64,000 bases of DNA, taken from contig NZ_VEFR01000003.1 in assembly GCF_007679035.1 (NCBI RefSeq), positions 62,001 through 126,000 of the forward strand, read 5' to 3'. Source of the DNA: Agrococcus jejuensis (lineage in GTDB: Bacteria > Actinomycetota > Actinomycetes > Actinomycetales > Microbacteriaceae). The position numbers and the translations under genes are program-made. Numbering within the stretch: position 1 is the first letter of the stretch; every line of letters starts with the position of its first letter. Positions 32,436 to 41,997 of the stretch are shown piece after piece. A model generated the notes under the pieces. It was given only the letters and a program-made list of their open reading frames with translations, searched no databases and had not been told where the DNA came from.

Positions 32436-34037
32436 ATGACTCGCGACCGCGACGCCGCACGCTCGGCGATCCAGGACGGCAGCACGAGCCTCGGCATCGA
32501 GCTCGGCTCGACGCGCATCAAGGCGGTGCTCGTCGACGCCGAGGGCACCATCCTCGCCACCGGCGCCCACGGCTGGTCCGACCGGCTCGAGGACGGCCAC
32601 TGGACCTACTCGCTCGACGACGTCGCGACGGGACTCGCGGCCGCGTACGCCGCGCTCGTGCTCGACAGCACGCGTGCGTGGGGCGTCGCGCCCGCATCGC
32701 TCGGTGCCGTCGGCGTCTCGGCGATGATGCACGGCTACCTCGCCTTCGACGCCGACGACGCGCTGCTCGTGCCCTTCCGCACGTGGCGCAACTCGACGAC
32801 GGGTGCCGCCGCGACGCTCCTCGGCTCGACGCTCGGACGCTCGATGCCGCTGCGCTGGTCGGCCTCGCATCTGCTGCAGGTCGTGCTCGACCGCGAGGAG
32901 CATCTCGCGCGCCTCGCGCGCATCACGACGCTCGCAGGCCACGTCCACGTGCTGCTCGGAGGGCACCCGGTGCTCGGCGCCGACGACGCCTCCGGCATGT
33001 TCCCGCTGCTCGCCGACGGCTCCGACTACGACGGCGCGGTGCTCGACGCGTTCGACCGGCTCGCCGCCGAGCACGGCGCGACCGACCTGCGCGTGCGCGA
33101 GCTGCTGCCGTCGATCCGACCGGTCGGCGAGGACGCAGGCACGCTGAGCGACGCGGGCGCAGCGCTGCTCGACCCGACGGGTCGACTGCTGCCGGGTGCC
33201 GCGCTCTGCCCGCCGGAGGGGGATGCGGGCACCGGCATGGTGGCGACGCGTGCACTCGAGCCGGGCACCGGCAACGTCAGCGTCGGCACGAGCATCTTCG
33301 CGATGGTCGTCGTCGACGGCGAGGCCCCCACCCTGCCCGACGTCGACGTCGTCGCGACCCCGGAGGGCGCACCGGTGGCGATGGTGCACTGCAACAACGG
33401 CGTGAGCGAGCTCGGCGCGTGGGCGACCCTCCTCGGCGAGCTCTCGGAGGCCAGCGGCCACCGCATGGAGCCCGACGAGACGTTCGCCGCCATGCTGTCC
33501 GCGGCCAACGACGCCACGTCGGAGGGCATCGTCGCCTACAACTTCGTCGCGGGCGAGCACGCGCTCGGCCTGCAGGACGGGCGGCCCATCGTCGTCCGCG
33601 CTGCCGGCACGACCCTCACGCTCGGCGGATTCGTGCGCGCGCAGCTGCTCAGCGCGTTCGCGACGCTGCAGCAGGGCATGCAGGTGCTGCGCGAGCACGG
33701 CGTCCGCGTCGACGAGCTCGTCGCCCACGGCGGCCTCTTCCGAACCACGGGCATCGCGCAGCGCATGCTCGCCGCCTCGCTCGAGGCGCCCGTGCGCGTC
33801 TCCGCGAGCGCCGGCGAGGGTGGCGCCTGGGGCATGGCGCTGCTCGCGGCCTACCGGCTCGCGCGCGTCGAGGGCGAGGAGCGCCCGCTGCGCACGTGGC
33901 TGCAGCAGCGGTCCGGCATCGATGCGGGCACCGTCGTCGCAGCCGACCCCGCGCTCGTCGCCGAGTCGCGCGCGTACGCCGACCGGTGGCGCGCCGCGCT
34001 GCCGCTCGCGCGCCTCGCGCCCGAGGTCGTCGCGTGA
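32436..34037 (+). CDS. araB: FGGY-family carbohydrate kinase, probable L-ribulokinase
   Basis: A 533-residue sugar kinase that by context phosphorylates L-ribulose to L-ribulose-5-phosphate. The N-terminal FGGY domain begins SLGIELGSTRIKAVLVD (phosphate-binding loop) and contains MHGYLAFD and RTWRNSTT; the C-terminal domain has the ATP-binding GGLFRTTGIAQRM. The sequence looks like the xylulokinase-related kinases found beside araD and araA in bifidobacteria and firmicutes rather than classical AraB. AGGAGG (32424-32429) precedes the ATG. Its stop overlaps the 4-epimerase gene. The substrate is inferred from the operon. Confidence 0.8.
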   Translation: MTRDRDAARSAIQDGSTSLGIELGSTRIKAVLVDAEGTILATGAHGWSDRLEDGHWTYSLDDVATGLAAAYAALVLDSTRAWGVAPASLGAVGVSAMMHGYLAFDADDALLVPFRTWRNSTTGAAATLLGSTLGRSMPLRWSASHLLQVVLDREEHLARLARITTLAGHVHVLLGGHPVLGADDASGMFPLLADGSDYDGAVLDAFDRLAAEHGATDLRVRELLPSIRPVGEDAGTLSDAGAALLDPTGRLLPGAALCPPEGDAGTGMVATRALEPGTGNVSVGTSIFAMVVVDGEAPTLPDVDVVATPEGAPVAMVHCNNGVSELGAWATLLGELSEASGHRMEPDETFAAMLSAANDATSEGIVAYNFVAGEHALGLQDGRPIVVRAAGTTLTLGGFVRAQLLSAFATLQQGMQVLREHGVRVDELVAHGGLFRTTGIAQRMLAASLEAPVRVSASAGEGGAWGMALLAAYRLARVEGEERPLRTWLQQRSGIDAGTVVAADPALVAESRAYADRWRAALPLARLAPEVVA

Positions 34038-34732
34038 GCGTCGCGACGCTGCCCGAGGCGATGCGCGTCGCGATCGACGCCGCTCGCGTCGACGTCGCGG
34101 CCCTGCACGCCGAGCTGCCCCGCTGGGGGCTCGTGGCCTGGACCGCCGGCAACGTCTCGGCGCGCGTGCGCGGCGTCGACGGCGCCGACGACCTCCTCGT
34201 CATCAAGCCGTCCGGCATCTCCTACGACGACCTCTCGCCCGCCGACGTCGTCGTGTGCGACCTCGACGGCCGCCTGGTCGACGGTGCGCTCGCACCCTCG
34301 TCCGACACCGCCGCGCACGCCTACGTGTACCGCCACATGCCGCACGTCGGCGGCGTCGTGCACACGCACTCCACGTACGCGACGGCATGGGCGGCGCGTG
34401 GCGAGCCCATCCCGTGCGTGCTGACGATGATGGCCGACGAGTTCGGCGGCCCCGTGCCCGTCGGGCCCTTCGCGGTCATCGGAGACGACTCGATCGGACG
34501 CGGCATCGTCGAGACCCTCGAGTCCTCGCCGAGCCCCGCCGTGCTCATGCAGAGCCACGGACCCTTCACGATCGGCGGCTCCGCCCGCGCGGCCGTCAAG
34601 GCCGCCGTGCTGCTCGAGGAGGTCGCGCGCACCGTCCACGTCGCACGCGAGCTCGGCGACCCCATCCCCATCGACCCGGATGCGATCGCATCCCTGCACG
34701 CGCGCTACCAGCACGTCTACGGCCAACGATGA
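34034..34732 (+). CDS. araD: L-ribulose-5-phosphate 4-epimerase
   Basis: Class II aldolase/epimerase of 232 residues producing D-xylulose-5-phosphate for the pentose phosphate pathway. Visible are GNVSARV (phosphate binding), [18 protein letters not shown], the zinc ligands in [13 protein letters not shown], and the later ligand region [10 protein letters not shown]. The GTG start overlaps the kinase stop (GTGA), so the two are coupled; ATG 34061 is an alternative. Position between kinase and isomerase supports AraD over fuculose aldolase. Confidence 0.93.
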   Translation: MSVATLPEAMRVAIDAARVDVAALHAELPRWGLVAWTAGNVSARVRGVDGADDLLVIKPSGISYDDLSPADVVVCDLDGRLVDGALAPSSDTAAHAYVYRHMPHVGGVVHTHSTYATAWAARGEPIPCVLTMMADEFGGPVPVGPFAVIGDDSIGRGIVETLESSPSPAVLMQSHGPFTIGGSARAAVKAAVLLEEVARTVHVARELGDPIPIDPDAIASLHARYQHVYGQR

Positions 34733-34754
34733 CGTCGGCAGAGAGGCCCACACC

Positions 34755-36266
34755 ATGACGACCGCCCACCCCGACCGCGAGGTCTGGTTCCTCACCGGCA
34801 GCCAGCACCTCTACGGCCCCGAGACGCTCGAGCAGGTCGCGACGCAGTCGCGCGCGATCGCCGAGCGGCTCGGCGACGACCCCAGCATCCCGGCCCGCGT
34901 CGTGTGGAAGCCGGTGCTCACGAGCAAGGACGGCATCCGCCGCGCCATGCTCGACGCCAACGCGAACGACGACGTCGTGGGCGTCATCACGTGGATGCAC
35001 ACCTTCAGCCCCGCGAAGATGTGGATCGCAGGCCTCAACGCGCTCGACAAGCCGCTGCTGCACCTGCACACGCAGGCGAACGTCGCGCTGCCGTGGAGCA
35101 CCATCGACTTCGACTTCATGAACCTCAACCAGGCCGCGCACGGCGACCGCGAGTACGCGTACATGGCGTCTCGGCTCGGCATCCCGCGCGCGACGATCGC
35201 CGGTCACGTCTCCGATCCGGCCGTCGTCGCGCGCGTCGCGACGTGGGTGCGGGCGAGCGCCGGGGTCGTCGCGACCCGATCGATGCGCATCGCCCGGTTC
35301 GGCGACAACATGCGCGACGTCGCCGTGACCGAGGGCGACAAGACCGAGGCCGAGGCGCACTTCGGCGTCACGGTGAGCACGTGGGGCGTCAACGACCTCG
35401 TCGCCGCGGTGGCCGAGGTCGACGAGGGCGACGTCGACGCCGTCGTCGCCGAGTACGACGAGCGCTACGAGCTCGCGCCCGAGCTGCGTGCAGGGGCCGA
35501 GCGGCACGAGTCGCTGCGGGTCGCGGCGGCGCAGGAGGTCGCGCTGCTGCGGCTGCTCGGCGACGTGGGCGCGACGGCGTTCACGACGAACTTCGAGGAC
35601 CTCGGGGCGCTCCGGCAGCTGCCGGGCCTCGCGGTGCAGCGGCTCATGGAGCGCGGCTTCGGGTTCGGCGCCGAGGGCGACTGGAAGACGGCGCTGCTCG
35701 TGCGCGCGGCGAAGGTCATGGGGGACGGCCTGCCCGGCGGCGCCTCCCTCATGGAGGACTACACCTACGACCTCACGCCCGGCAGCGAGCTCATCCTCGG
35801 CGCCCACATGCTCGAGATCTGCCCGACGCTCACGACCTCGACGCCGCGCATCGAGGTGCATCCGCTCGGCATCGGCGGCAAGGAGGATCCCGTGCGGATG
35901 GTGTTCGACGCGGATGCGACCGAGGGCGCCGTCGTCGTCTCGCTCGCCGACATGCGCGAGCGGTTCCGGCTCACGGCGAACGTCGTCGACGTCGTGGCGG
36001 CGCCCGAGCCGCTGCCGCACCTGCCGGTCGCGCGTGCCGTGTGGGCGCCGCGGCCGTCGTTCTCGACGTCGGCGGAGTGCTGGCTCGCCGCGGGTGGCGC
36101 GCATCACACGGTGCTGTCGACCGCCGTCGGGGTCGAGGCCTTCGAGCACTTCGCGACGATGACCCGCACCGAGCTGCTCACGATCGACGCCGACACGACG
36201 GTGCGCGACTTCCAGCGCGAGCTGCGCTGGAACGCCGCCTACCATCGCCTCGCGGCGTCGATGTAG
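34755..36266 (+). CDS. araA: L-arabinose isomerase
   Basis: Converts L-arabinose to L-ribulose. It has 503 residues against 500 for E. coli AraA. Characteristic stretches include [11 protein letters not shown] at the N-terminus, [35 protein letters not shown], and the manganese-site region [16 protein letters not shown] with the later [11 protein letters not shown]. The ATG at 34755 has GAGAGG 8 nt upstream; an in-frame start at 34680 lies inside araD and is rejected. It is the last gene of the arabinose operon, ending 7 nt from a convergent dehydrogenase. Confidence 0.97.
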   Translation: MTTAHPDREVWFLTGSQHLYGPETLEQVATQSRAIAERLGDDPSIPARVVWKPVLTSKDGIRRAMLDANANDDVVGVITWMHTFSPAKMWIAGLNALDKPLLHLHTQANVALPWSTIDFDFMNLNQAAHGDREYAYMASRLGIPRATIAGHVSDPAVVARVATWVRASAGVVATRSMRIARFGDNMRDVAVTEGDKTEAEAHFGVTVSTWGVNDLVAAVAEVDEGDVDAVVAEYDERYELAPELRAGAERHESLRVAAAQEVALLRLLGDVGATAFTTNFEDLGALRQLPGLAVQRLMERGFGFGAEGDWKTALLVRAAKVMGDGLPGGASLMEDYTYDLTPGSELILGAHMLEICPTLTTSTPRIEVHPLGIGGKEDPVRMVFDADATEGAVVVSLADMRERFRLTANVVDVVAAPEPLPHLPVARAVWAPRPSFSTSAECWLAAGGAHHTVLSTAVGVEAFEHFATMTRTELLTIDADTTVRDFQRELRWNAAYHRLAASM

Positions 36267-36273
36267 GCGCGGG

Positions 36274-37299
36274 CTACGGCAGCCGCGGATCGAGCACCGT
36301 GATGCCCGAGCCGGGGGCGTCGGCGCCCACGAGCGTCGCGGCCTCGGCGAGGCCGACCGTGCGCCGCACGAGGAGCTGCGGCTGCAGCGCACCGGAGGCG
36401 ACGAGCTCGAGCAGCTGCGGGTAGTCGCGCGCCGACATGCCGTGGCTGCCGAGCACCTCGAGCTCCCAGCCGATGACGCGACCGAGCGGCAGCGACGGCG
36501 GCGCGCCAGCGAGCAGCCCCACCTGCACGTGCCGGCCGAGGCGGCGCAGCGACAGCACGCTCGACGAAGCGGTCTCGGGACTGCCGACGGCGTCGATCGA
36601 CACGTGGGCGCCGTCCGTGCGCGCGACGACCTCGGCCACCGCGTCGTCGCCGGCGACGACCGTCGCCTCCGCGCCCAGCTCGCGCGCGAGGTCGAGGGCG
36701 GTCGTCGAGCGATCGACCGCCACGACGCGGGCCCCGAGGGCCGTCGCGATCATGACGGCGCTGAGGCCCACGCCGCCCGCACCCCAGACGGCGACCCACT
36801 CGCCCGGCTGCACGCGTGCGCGCGACGTCAGCGCGCGGAAGGCGGTCGCGAAGCGGCAGCCCAGGCTCGCCGCCGACGCCTCGTCGATGTCGTCGGGAAG
36901 CGCCACGAGGTTGGCGTCGGCAGCGCGCACCGCGACCAGCTCGGCGTGCGAGCCGGGATGCGTGAAGCCCGGCTGCGTCTGGGCGGGGCACACCTGCGCG
37001 TGGCCGGCGAGGCACCAGGCGCACGTCCCGCAGCCGTGCACGAACGGCACCGTCACGCGGTCGCCCACGCGCCAGCCGACCACGCCCGCGCCGACCTCGG
37101 CGATGGTGCCTGCGAGCTCGTGCCCGGGCACGTGCGGCAGCGTCACCGAGTCGTCGTGACCCGCCCACGCGTGCCGATCGCTGCGGCACAGGCCCGAGGC
37201 GGCGACGCGCACGACCACGCCCCCGTCGGGCGCGACGGGGTCGGGCAGGTCCTGCACGCCCACGGGGCCGCCGAACCGCTCGTAGACGAGCGCGCGCAT
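36274..37299 (-). CDS. Zinc-dependent alcohol dehydrogenase
   Basis: A 341-residue MDR dehydrogenase. Catalytic zinc ligands are in GLCRSD and PGHELAG; structural zinc cysteines are in CGTCAWCLAGHAQVC; the NAD(P) fold has VWGAGGVGLSAVMIA. It is divergent from serS together with the lipid kinase upstream: the kinase stop is 4 nt before this start, so they form one transcript. The substrate could be a primary alcohol or polyol. It is convergent with araA, but nothing shows a role in pentose metabolism. Confidence 0.88.
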   Translation of the reverse strand: MRALVYERFGGPVGVQDLPDPVAPDGGVVVRVAASGLCRSDRHAWAGHDDSVTLPHVPGHELAGTIAEVGAGVVGWRVGDRVTVPFVHGCGTCAWCLAGHAQVCPAQTQPGFTHPGSHAELVAVRAADANLVALPDDIDEASAASLGCRFATAFRALTSRARVQPGEWVAVWGAGGVGLSAVMIATALGARVVAVDRSTTALDLARELGAEATVVAGDDAVAEVVARTDGAHVSIDAVGSPETASSSVLSLRRLGRHVQVGLLAGAPPSLPLGRVIGWELEVLGSHGMSARDYPQLLELVASGALQPQLLVRRTVGLAEAATLVGADAPGSGITVLDPRLP

Positions 37300-37303
37300 G
37301 GGG

Positions 37304-38281
37304 CTACGAGGTGGGCCGCGCGAGCGACACGCGCTGCGGGGCCTTCACGGTCAGCGCGCCGGGCTGGATCGAGAACCGCATTGCGATCGCCTCGCCGTAC
37401 GGATCGCCGTCGATCTGCACGGGCATGGGCTCGTCGAGCCGTGCCTTGAACTCGGCGCACTGGCCGTAGCCGAGCGTCGGCACCGCCTTCTGCGGGCCGA
37501 TGAGCCTCTTGCGTCGCAGCACGCGCGTGAGCAGCGCCGAGTTCACGGTCACGTACTTCACCACCTGCAGCCAGCCGAACGCATCCTTCGGGCGCAGGAT
37601 GGCGACGTCGAGCCGGCCGTCGTCGATCCTCGCGTCGGGCAGCAGCACGACGTTGCCGGTGAGGGCGCCGCAGTTGCCGACCATGAGCGTGTTGAGGCCG
37701 ACGGTGCGCTGCTGGCCGCCGTCGACGCGGTAGCGCATGCGCACGCGCTGGATGCGCTGCACCGACTTCACGATCGCATCCACGTAGGCGAGCCAGCCGA
37801 CCTTCTTCTTCAGCTCGGCATCCGTGTTCTGCACCATGGCGGCGTCGAGGCCGAAGCCGGCGATGACGACGAACGCGTGCTTCGCCTTGGCGCCGTCCTC
37901 GCGCTCGAACTCGGCCCAGCCCACGTCGATGCGGCGGTCCTTGCCGTCGTAGGCGGTGCGGACGGATGCGCGCAGGAAGGTGAGGTCGATGCCGAGGTTG
38001 CGGGCGAGCAGGTTGCCGGTGCCCGAGGGCAGCACGGCGAGGGCGATGTCGGTGCCGGCGAGCAGCTCCGCAGCCATGCGCACCGTGCCGTCGCCGCCGG
38101 CGACGAGCGCCACGTCGACGCCCTCGGCGATCGCCGCCTCGACCGCCTTGCGGCCGTCGTCGTCGGCGTCGGTCTCGAACCAGACGGCCTCGTCCCAGTC
38201 GTCGGGCTGCGCGCCCTCGATCGCCTTCTCGAGCGCGCGCCGATCAGCCTTCACGGGGTTGTAGACCACGGCTGCACGCAT
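37304..38281 (-). CDS. Diacylglycerol kinase-family lipid kinase
   Basis: A 325-residue protein of the DAGK-catalytic/sphingosine-kinase-like family, which phosphorylates lipid alcohols. It begins AAVVYNPVKAD and has the nucleotide-binding GGDGT motif (about residue 63) and LPSGTGNLLARNLGI. Two lysine-rich patches (ELKKKVGW, VLRRKRLIG) may contact membrane. The ATG has TAGGGT 6 nt upstream on the minus strand, so it is leaderless, and its -10 physically overlaps that of the divergent serS gene. It may recycle diacylglycerol from envelope lipid turnover. Confidence 0.9.
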   Translation of the reverse strand: MRAAVVYNPVKADRRALEKAIEGAQPDDWDEAVWFETDADDDGRKAVEAAIAEGVDVALVAGGDGTVRMAAELLAGTDIALAVLPSGTGNLLARNLGIDLTFLRASVRTAYDGKDRRIDVGWAEFEREDGAKAKHAFVVIAGFGLDAAMVQNTDAELKKKVGWLAYVDAIVKSVQRIQRVRMRYRVDGGQQRTVGLNTLMVGNCGALTGNVVLLPDARIDDGRLDVAILRPKDAFGWLQVVKYVTVNSALLTRVLRRKRLIGPQKAVPTLGYGQCAEFKARLDEPMPVQIDGDPYGEAIAMRFSIQPGALTVKAPQRVSLARPTS

Positions 38282-38303
38282 GTGCTCACCCTAGACTGGA
38301 GGG
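38282..38303. promoter_or_regulatory. Overlapping divergent leaderless promoters (lipid kinase / serS)
   Basis: The plus-strand TAGACT (38292-38297) ends 6 nt before the serS GTG. The minus-strand TAGGGT (38293-38288) ends 6 nt before the kinase ATG. The two -10 hexamers share base pairs 38292-38293 around a CTAG core, and the start codons are 22 bp apart, so RNA polymerase can occupy only one at a time. Confidence 0.7.
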
Positions 38304-39566
38304 GTGATCGACCCCTCCCTCTTGCGTGAGCAGCCCGAGTCGGTACGGCACAGCCAGCAGGTGCGTGGCGACTCCGTCGACGTCGTCGACGAGGCCCTCG
38401 CCGCCGACGCCTCGCGTCGCGCGGCGATCGGCGAGTTCGAGCGCCTGCGCGCTGCCCAGAACGCGCACGCGTCGCTCGTCGGCAAGGCGTCGAAGGAGGA
38501 GCGCCCCGCGCTCATCGCGCAGGCGAAGCAGGCCTCCGAGCAGGTGAAGGCAGCGCAGGCCGCCGTCGGCGAGGCCGAGTCGGCGCTCGACGCCGTCATG
38601 AGCCGCATCGGCAACCTCGTGCACCCCTCCGTCCCCGCAGGCGGCGAGCAGGACTTCGCGCTGCTGTCGACGCACGGCACCGAGCGCACGTTCGACTTCG
38701 CGGCACGCGACCACGTCGAGCTCGCCGAGGGTCTCAAGGCGCTCGACCTGCAGCGCGGCGTGAAGGTGTCGGGCAGCCGCTTCTACTTCCTGTCGGGCAT
38801 CGGCATGCGCCTCGAGCTCGCGATCATGCTCATGGGCCTCGACGAGGTGCTCGCCGACGGCTTCACGCCGCTCGTGACGCCCACGCTCGTGCGCCCCGAG
38901 GTCATGCAGGGCACCGGGTTCCTCGGCGAGCACGCCGCCGAGGTGTACCACCTGCCCGCCGACGACCTCTTCCTCACCGGCACGTCCGAGGTTGCGCTCG
39001 CCGGCTTCCACGCCGACGAGATCGTCGACGTCGAGCAGCCGCTGCGCTACGCCGGCTGGTCGACCTGCTACCGCCGCGAGGCGGGCTCCGCTGGACGCGA
39101 CACCCGCGGCATCCTGCGCGTGCACCAGTTCAACAAGCTCGAGATGTTCTCGTACGTCAAGCCCGATCAGGCGGAGGCCGAGCACGACCGCCTGCGCGCG
39201 CTGCAGGAGCGCATGCTGCAGGCGTGCGAGCTCGACTACCGCGTCATCGACGTCGCCGCGGGCGACCTCGGCTCGTCGGCGTCGCGCAAGTTCGACATCG
39301 AGGCGTGGGTGCCCTCGCAGGGCACGTACCGCGAGCTCACGTCGACGTCGAACTGCACCACGTTCCAGGCCCGCCGCCTGGGCACGCGCTACCGCACCGA
39401 GACGGGCAGGACCGCGCCCGTCGCGACCCTCAACGGCACCGCGGCGACGACGCGCTGGCTCGTCGCCATCCTCGAGACGCATCAGCAGCCCGACGGCTCG
39501 GTGCGCGTGCCCGAGCGGCTGCGGCCGTACCTCGGCGGCCTCGAGGTGCTGGAGCCGGTCGCGTGA
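38304..39566 (+). CDS. serS: Seryl-tRNA synthetase
   Basis: Class II synthetase charging tRNA-Ser. A 420-residue protein with the N-terminal tRNA-binding coiled coil (about residues 30-110; [20 protein letters not shown]), motif 2 in [15 protein letters not shown] and motif 3 ending [15 protein letters not shown]. The GTG start has TAGACT 6 nt upstream and no Shine-Dalgarno. It overlaps the HAD phosphatase gene (GTGA). Two tRNA-Ser genes lie within 2.6 kb downstream, an unusually compact grouping. Confidence 0.97.
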   Translation: MIDPSLLREQPESVRHSQQVRGDSVDVVDEALAADASRRAAIGEFERLRAAQNAHASLVGKASKEERPALIAQAKQASEQVKAAQAAVGEAESALDAVMSRIGNLVHPSVPAGGEQDFALLSTHGTERTFDFAARDHVELAEGLKALDLQRGVKVSGSRFYFLSGIGMRLELAIMLMGLDEVLADGFTPLVTPTLVRPEVMQGTGFLGEHAAEVYHLPADDLFLTGTSEVALAGFHADEIVDVEQPLRYAGWSTCYRREAGSAGRDTRGILRVHQFNKLEMFSYVKPDQAEAEHDRLRALQERMLQACELDYRVIDVAAGDLGSSASRKFDIEAWVPSQGTYRELTSTSNCTTFQARRLGTRYRTETGRTAPVATLNGTAATTRWLVAILETHQQPDGSVRVPERLRPYLGGLEVLEPVA

Positions 39567-40378
39567 CCGACCGCTGGCTCGTCGCGCTCGACATCGACGG
39601 CACGACCGTGCGCGAGGACGACTCGCTCTCGGCGCGCGTCGCCGACGCCGTGCGCGCCGTCGTCGACGCGGGCCACCTCGTCGTGCTCGCGACCGGCCGC
39701 TCGCAGTCGACGACGGTCGGCCTCGCCGAGCGCGTCGGCATCCACCCCGAGTGGATGGTCGTCGCGAACGGCGCGCTCGTGCTGCGTGCCGAGGGCGACC
39801 GCTACGTGCAGGAGCACGTCGAGGTCTTCGACGCCGCACCCGCGCTGCAGCGCATCGTGCAGGGGCTGCCCGAGGCGCGCTTCCTCGTCGAGGACGCGAC
39901 GGGCTTCCGCCGCTACACGCGCGGCATGGACGACTGGAACCTCGAGCACGCCGAGGAGGTGGAGTTCGACGGCCTCACCGTGGAGCCCGCGATGCGCGTC
40001 GTCGTCATGAGCCCCGACCACGACGTCGAGGACTTCCTCGAGATCGTCGAGGGCATGGGCCTGCACAAGGTGTCGTACGCCATCGGCTTCTCGTCGTGGC
40101 TCGACATCGCGCCCGACGGCGTCAACAAGGCGACGGGGCTGCAGCGGATCGTGGATGCGACGGGCATCCCGCGCGACCGCGTGCTCGTGGTCGGCGACGG
40201 TCGCAACGACATCGACATGCTCGAGTGGGCTGCCGCGGGCGGCGGCCGCGCCGTCGCGATGGGGCAGGCACCCGCCGAGGTCGCCGCGGCCGCGAACGAG
40301 CGCACCGCATCCGTCGAGGACGACGGCCTCGCCGACGTGCTCGAGCCGCTCGCGGCCGCCGGCTCCGTCACCGCCTGA
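39563..40378 (+). CDS. HAD-superfamily phosphatase, Cof type
   Basis: A 271-residue HAD hydrolase of the Cof (class IIB cap) family. Motif I is ALDIDGTTV (nucleophile Asp and +2 Asp), motif II ATGRS, motif III the lysine in GVNKATGLQ, and motif [16 protein letters not shown]. These enzymes dephosphorylate sugar phosphates, flavin or pyridoxal phosphates. The GTG start overlaps the serS stop, so it is translationally coupled to it. The serS-HAD pairing recurs in actinobacteria, from memory; the substrate is unknown. Confidence 0.88.
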   Translation: MTDRWLVALDIDGTTVREDDSLSARVADAVRAVVDAGHLVVLATGRSQSTTVGLAERVGIHPEWMVVANGALVLRAEGDRYVQEHVEVFDAAPALQRIVQGLPEARFLVEDATGFRRYTRGMDDWNLEHAEEVEFDGLTVEPAMRVVVMSPDHDVEDFLEIVEGMGLHKVSYAIGFSSWLDIAPDGVNKATGLQRIVDATGIPRDRVLVVGDGRNDIDMLEWAAAGGGRAVAMGQAPAEVAAAANERTASVEDDGLADVLEPLAAAGSVTA

Positions 40379-40382
40379 GGGT

Positions 40383-40403
40383 GCTCGCGCTCGCGTCGCG
40401 AGC
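40383..40403 (+). terminator. Weak hairpin after the serS-HAD operon
   Basis: GCTCGCG (40383-40389) pairs with CGCGAGC (40397-40403) around a 7-nt loop, 4 nt after the HAD stop codon. The stem is short, so function is uncertain. Confidence 0.4.
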
Positions 40404-40505
40404 CTGCGGGATGCAGGCGCGCCGCATCCTGGGCAGGCTCATAGCCGACGGCGCGGCGGCTCCCGAGGCTCGCCCGGTACCATGAGCCGTCCGCGCCGCG
40501 GACCA

Positions 40506-40590
40506 GGAGGGCTGTCCGAGCGGCCGATGGAGCCGGTCTTGAAAACCGGTGGGCAGCGATGCCTCGTGGGTTCGAATCCCACGCCCTCCG
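40506..40590 (+). tRNA. tRNA-Ser (anticodon UGA)
   Basis: An 85-nt type II tRNA. The acceptor arms GGAGGGC (40506-40512) and GCCCTCC (40583-40589) pair fully. The anticodon stem CCGGT/ACCGG encloses CTTGAAA with anticodon TGA at 40540-40542. A long variable arm follows (GGGCAGCGATGCCT), and the T loop is TTCGAAT. No CCA is encoded. TACCAT (40478-40483), 22 nt upstream, is the probable -10. It reads UCN serine codons. Confidence 0.97.
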
Positions 40591-40627
40591 CGCATCCGCG
40601 CCACGCTGCCGCACCGGAAGGAGACCG

Positions 40628-41920
40628 ATGGCACCGCCGAAGATCGTCGACGCACCTGAGGTTCGACCGCGCCACGGGCGCCTCCGTCGACGCCACCCGG
40701 TGCGCCGCATCGTCGGCTTCGTGGCCATCGGCCTCACCGTCGTGCTCGTCGCGACCGTGGGCGTGCTGGGCATCTCGTTCCTGCAGCTGCAGGGCGACGT
40801 CGAGACCGTCGACCTCGCCGGCGACCCGCCCCCCGCGTTCGCGGAGCAGCAGGGTGCGTTCAACATCCTGCTCGTCGGCTCCGACTCCCGCGAGGGCCAG
40901 GGCTCGGTCGACGACGGCTACTCGGGCGGCGCCCTCAACGACGTGACGATGGTGCTCCACGTCTCGGAGGACCACCAGCGCGCGACCGTCGTGTCGTTCC
41001 CGCGCGACCTCCTCATCGACTTCCCCGCCTGCCCCGACCCCGAGGGCGGGGCCGACATCCCCGCCGCGCGCACGCAGCAGCTCAACACGGCGCTCGGCCG
41101 CGGCGGACTCGCGTGCGTCGCCGAGGTCGTCGAGTCGATCTCGGGCCTCGACATCCCGTACGCGGCGCTCATCGGCTTCGACGGCGTCGTGAACATGTCG
41201 AGCGCCGTCGGGGGCGTGCCGGTGTGCTTCGCGGGCGACATCGAGGACCCGTACACGGGCTTCGCGATCACCGAGGGCACGCACGAGATCGAGGGCCAGC
41301 AGGCGCTCGCCTTCCTGCGCATGCGCCACGGCGTCGGCGACGGCTCGGACCTGTCGCGCATCTCGTCGCAGCAGGTGTTCCTGTCGGCGCTCATCCGCAA
41401 GCTGCAGTCGGATGCCGTGCTCACCGACCTCGGCAGGCTCTACTCGATCGCGCAGGTCGCGACCTCGTCGATGACGATGTCGTCGTCGCTCAACGACGTC
41501 GGCACGATGGTGTCGATGGCGCGCGTGCTCGCGAACATCCCGCTCGACACGATGCAGTTCATCCAGTACCCGTCGGCCTCGAACGGCACGGGACGCGTGG
41601 TGCCCACCGCGGTCGCCGACGAGGTCATGGCGCTCATCGCGGCCGACCAGCCCGTGACGCTCGACCCGAACGCCACGGGCCAGGGTGCCGAGGCGACGCA
41701 GGACCCGACGGCGACGGACCCCGCTGCGACCGACCCTGCTGCGACCGATCCTGCCGCGACGGATCCCGCTGCGACCGACCCTGCCGCGACGGACCCCGCG
41801 GCGACCGATCCGGCGGCGACCGACCCTGCTGCCACGACGCCCCCGTCGGAGGCGCCGATCGAGGGCGTGCAGGGCACGGATGCGTCGCAGCAGACCTGCG
41901 TCGTGCCGTACCAGTTCTGA
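40628..41920 (+). CDS. LCP-family (LytR-CpsA-Psr) cell-wall glycopolymer ligase
   Basis: Transfers undecaprenyl-linked glycopolymers to peptidoglycan. A 430-residue protein: basic cytoplasmic N-terminus (about 1-25), one transmembrane helix (about 27-50), and the LCP domain with FNILLVGSDSREG, SFPRDLLIDF and RMRHGVGDGSDLSRI, holding the conserved Arg/Asp residues. A C-terminal tail of eight ATDPA repeats (about 362-401) is followed by a short cysteine-containing end. The ATG at 40628 has GGAAGGAGA upstream; an in-frame ATG at 40559 is inside the tRNA and rejected. Confidence 0.9.
   Translation: MAPPKIVDAPEVRPRHGRLRRRHPVRRIVGFVAIGLTVVLVATVGVLGISFLQLQGDVETVDLAGDPPPAFAEQQGAFNILLVGSDSREGQGSVDDGYSGGALNDVTMVLHVSEDHQRATVVSFPRDLLIDFPACPDPEGGADIPAARTQQLNTALGRGGLACVAEVVESISGLDIPYAALIGFDGVVNMSSAVGGVPVCFAGDIEDPYTGFAITEGTHEIEGQQALAFLRMRHGVGDGSDLSRISSQQVFLSALIRKLQSDAVLTDLGRLYSIAQVATSSMTMSSSLNDVGTMVSMARVLANIPLDTMQFIQYPSASNGTGRVVPTAVADEVMALIAADQPVTLDPNATGQGAEATQDPTATDPAATDPAATDPAATDPAATDPAATDPAATDPAATDPAATTPPSEAPIEGVQGTDASQQTCVVPYQF
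41711..41830 (+). repeat. 15-bp tandem repeat in the LCP gene
   Basis: Eight consecutive 15-bp units, each encoding Ala-Thr-Asp-Pro-Ala, differ only at synonymous third positions (gcgaccgaccctgct and variants). It is a coding minisatellite likely to vary in copy number by slippage, always in frame. Confidence 0.9.
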
Positions 41921-41997
41921 CCCGAGTCGCCTCGCTCTGGCGGCGGTGCGGAGCGCATCCCGCGGTTTGCTAGAGTCGTGGTCGGCCTCCGGGCCAT

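Noticed and set aside
40559..40627. An in-frame ATG upstream of the LCP gene
   Set aside because: It lies inside tRNA-Ser(UGA); the ATG at 40628 has a good ribosome site.
41711..41830. A possible CRISPR array (regular repeats)
   Set aside because: The repeats are contiguous 15-bp coding units without spacers, in frame within the LCP gene.
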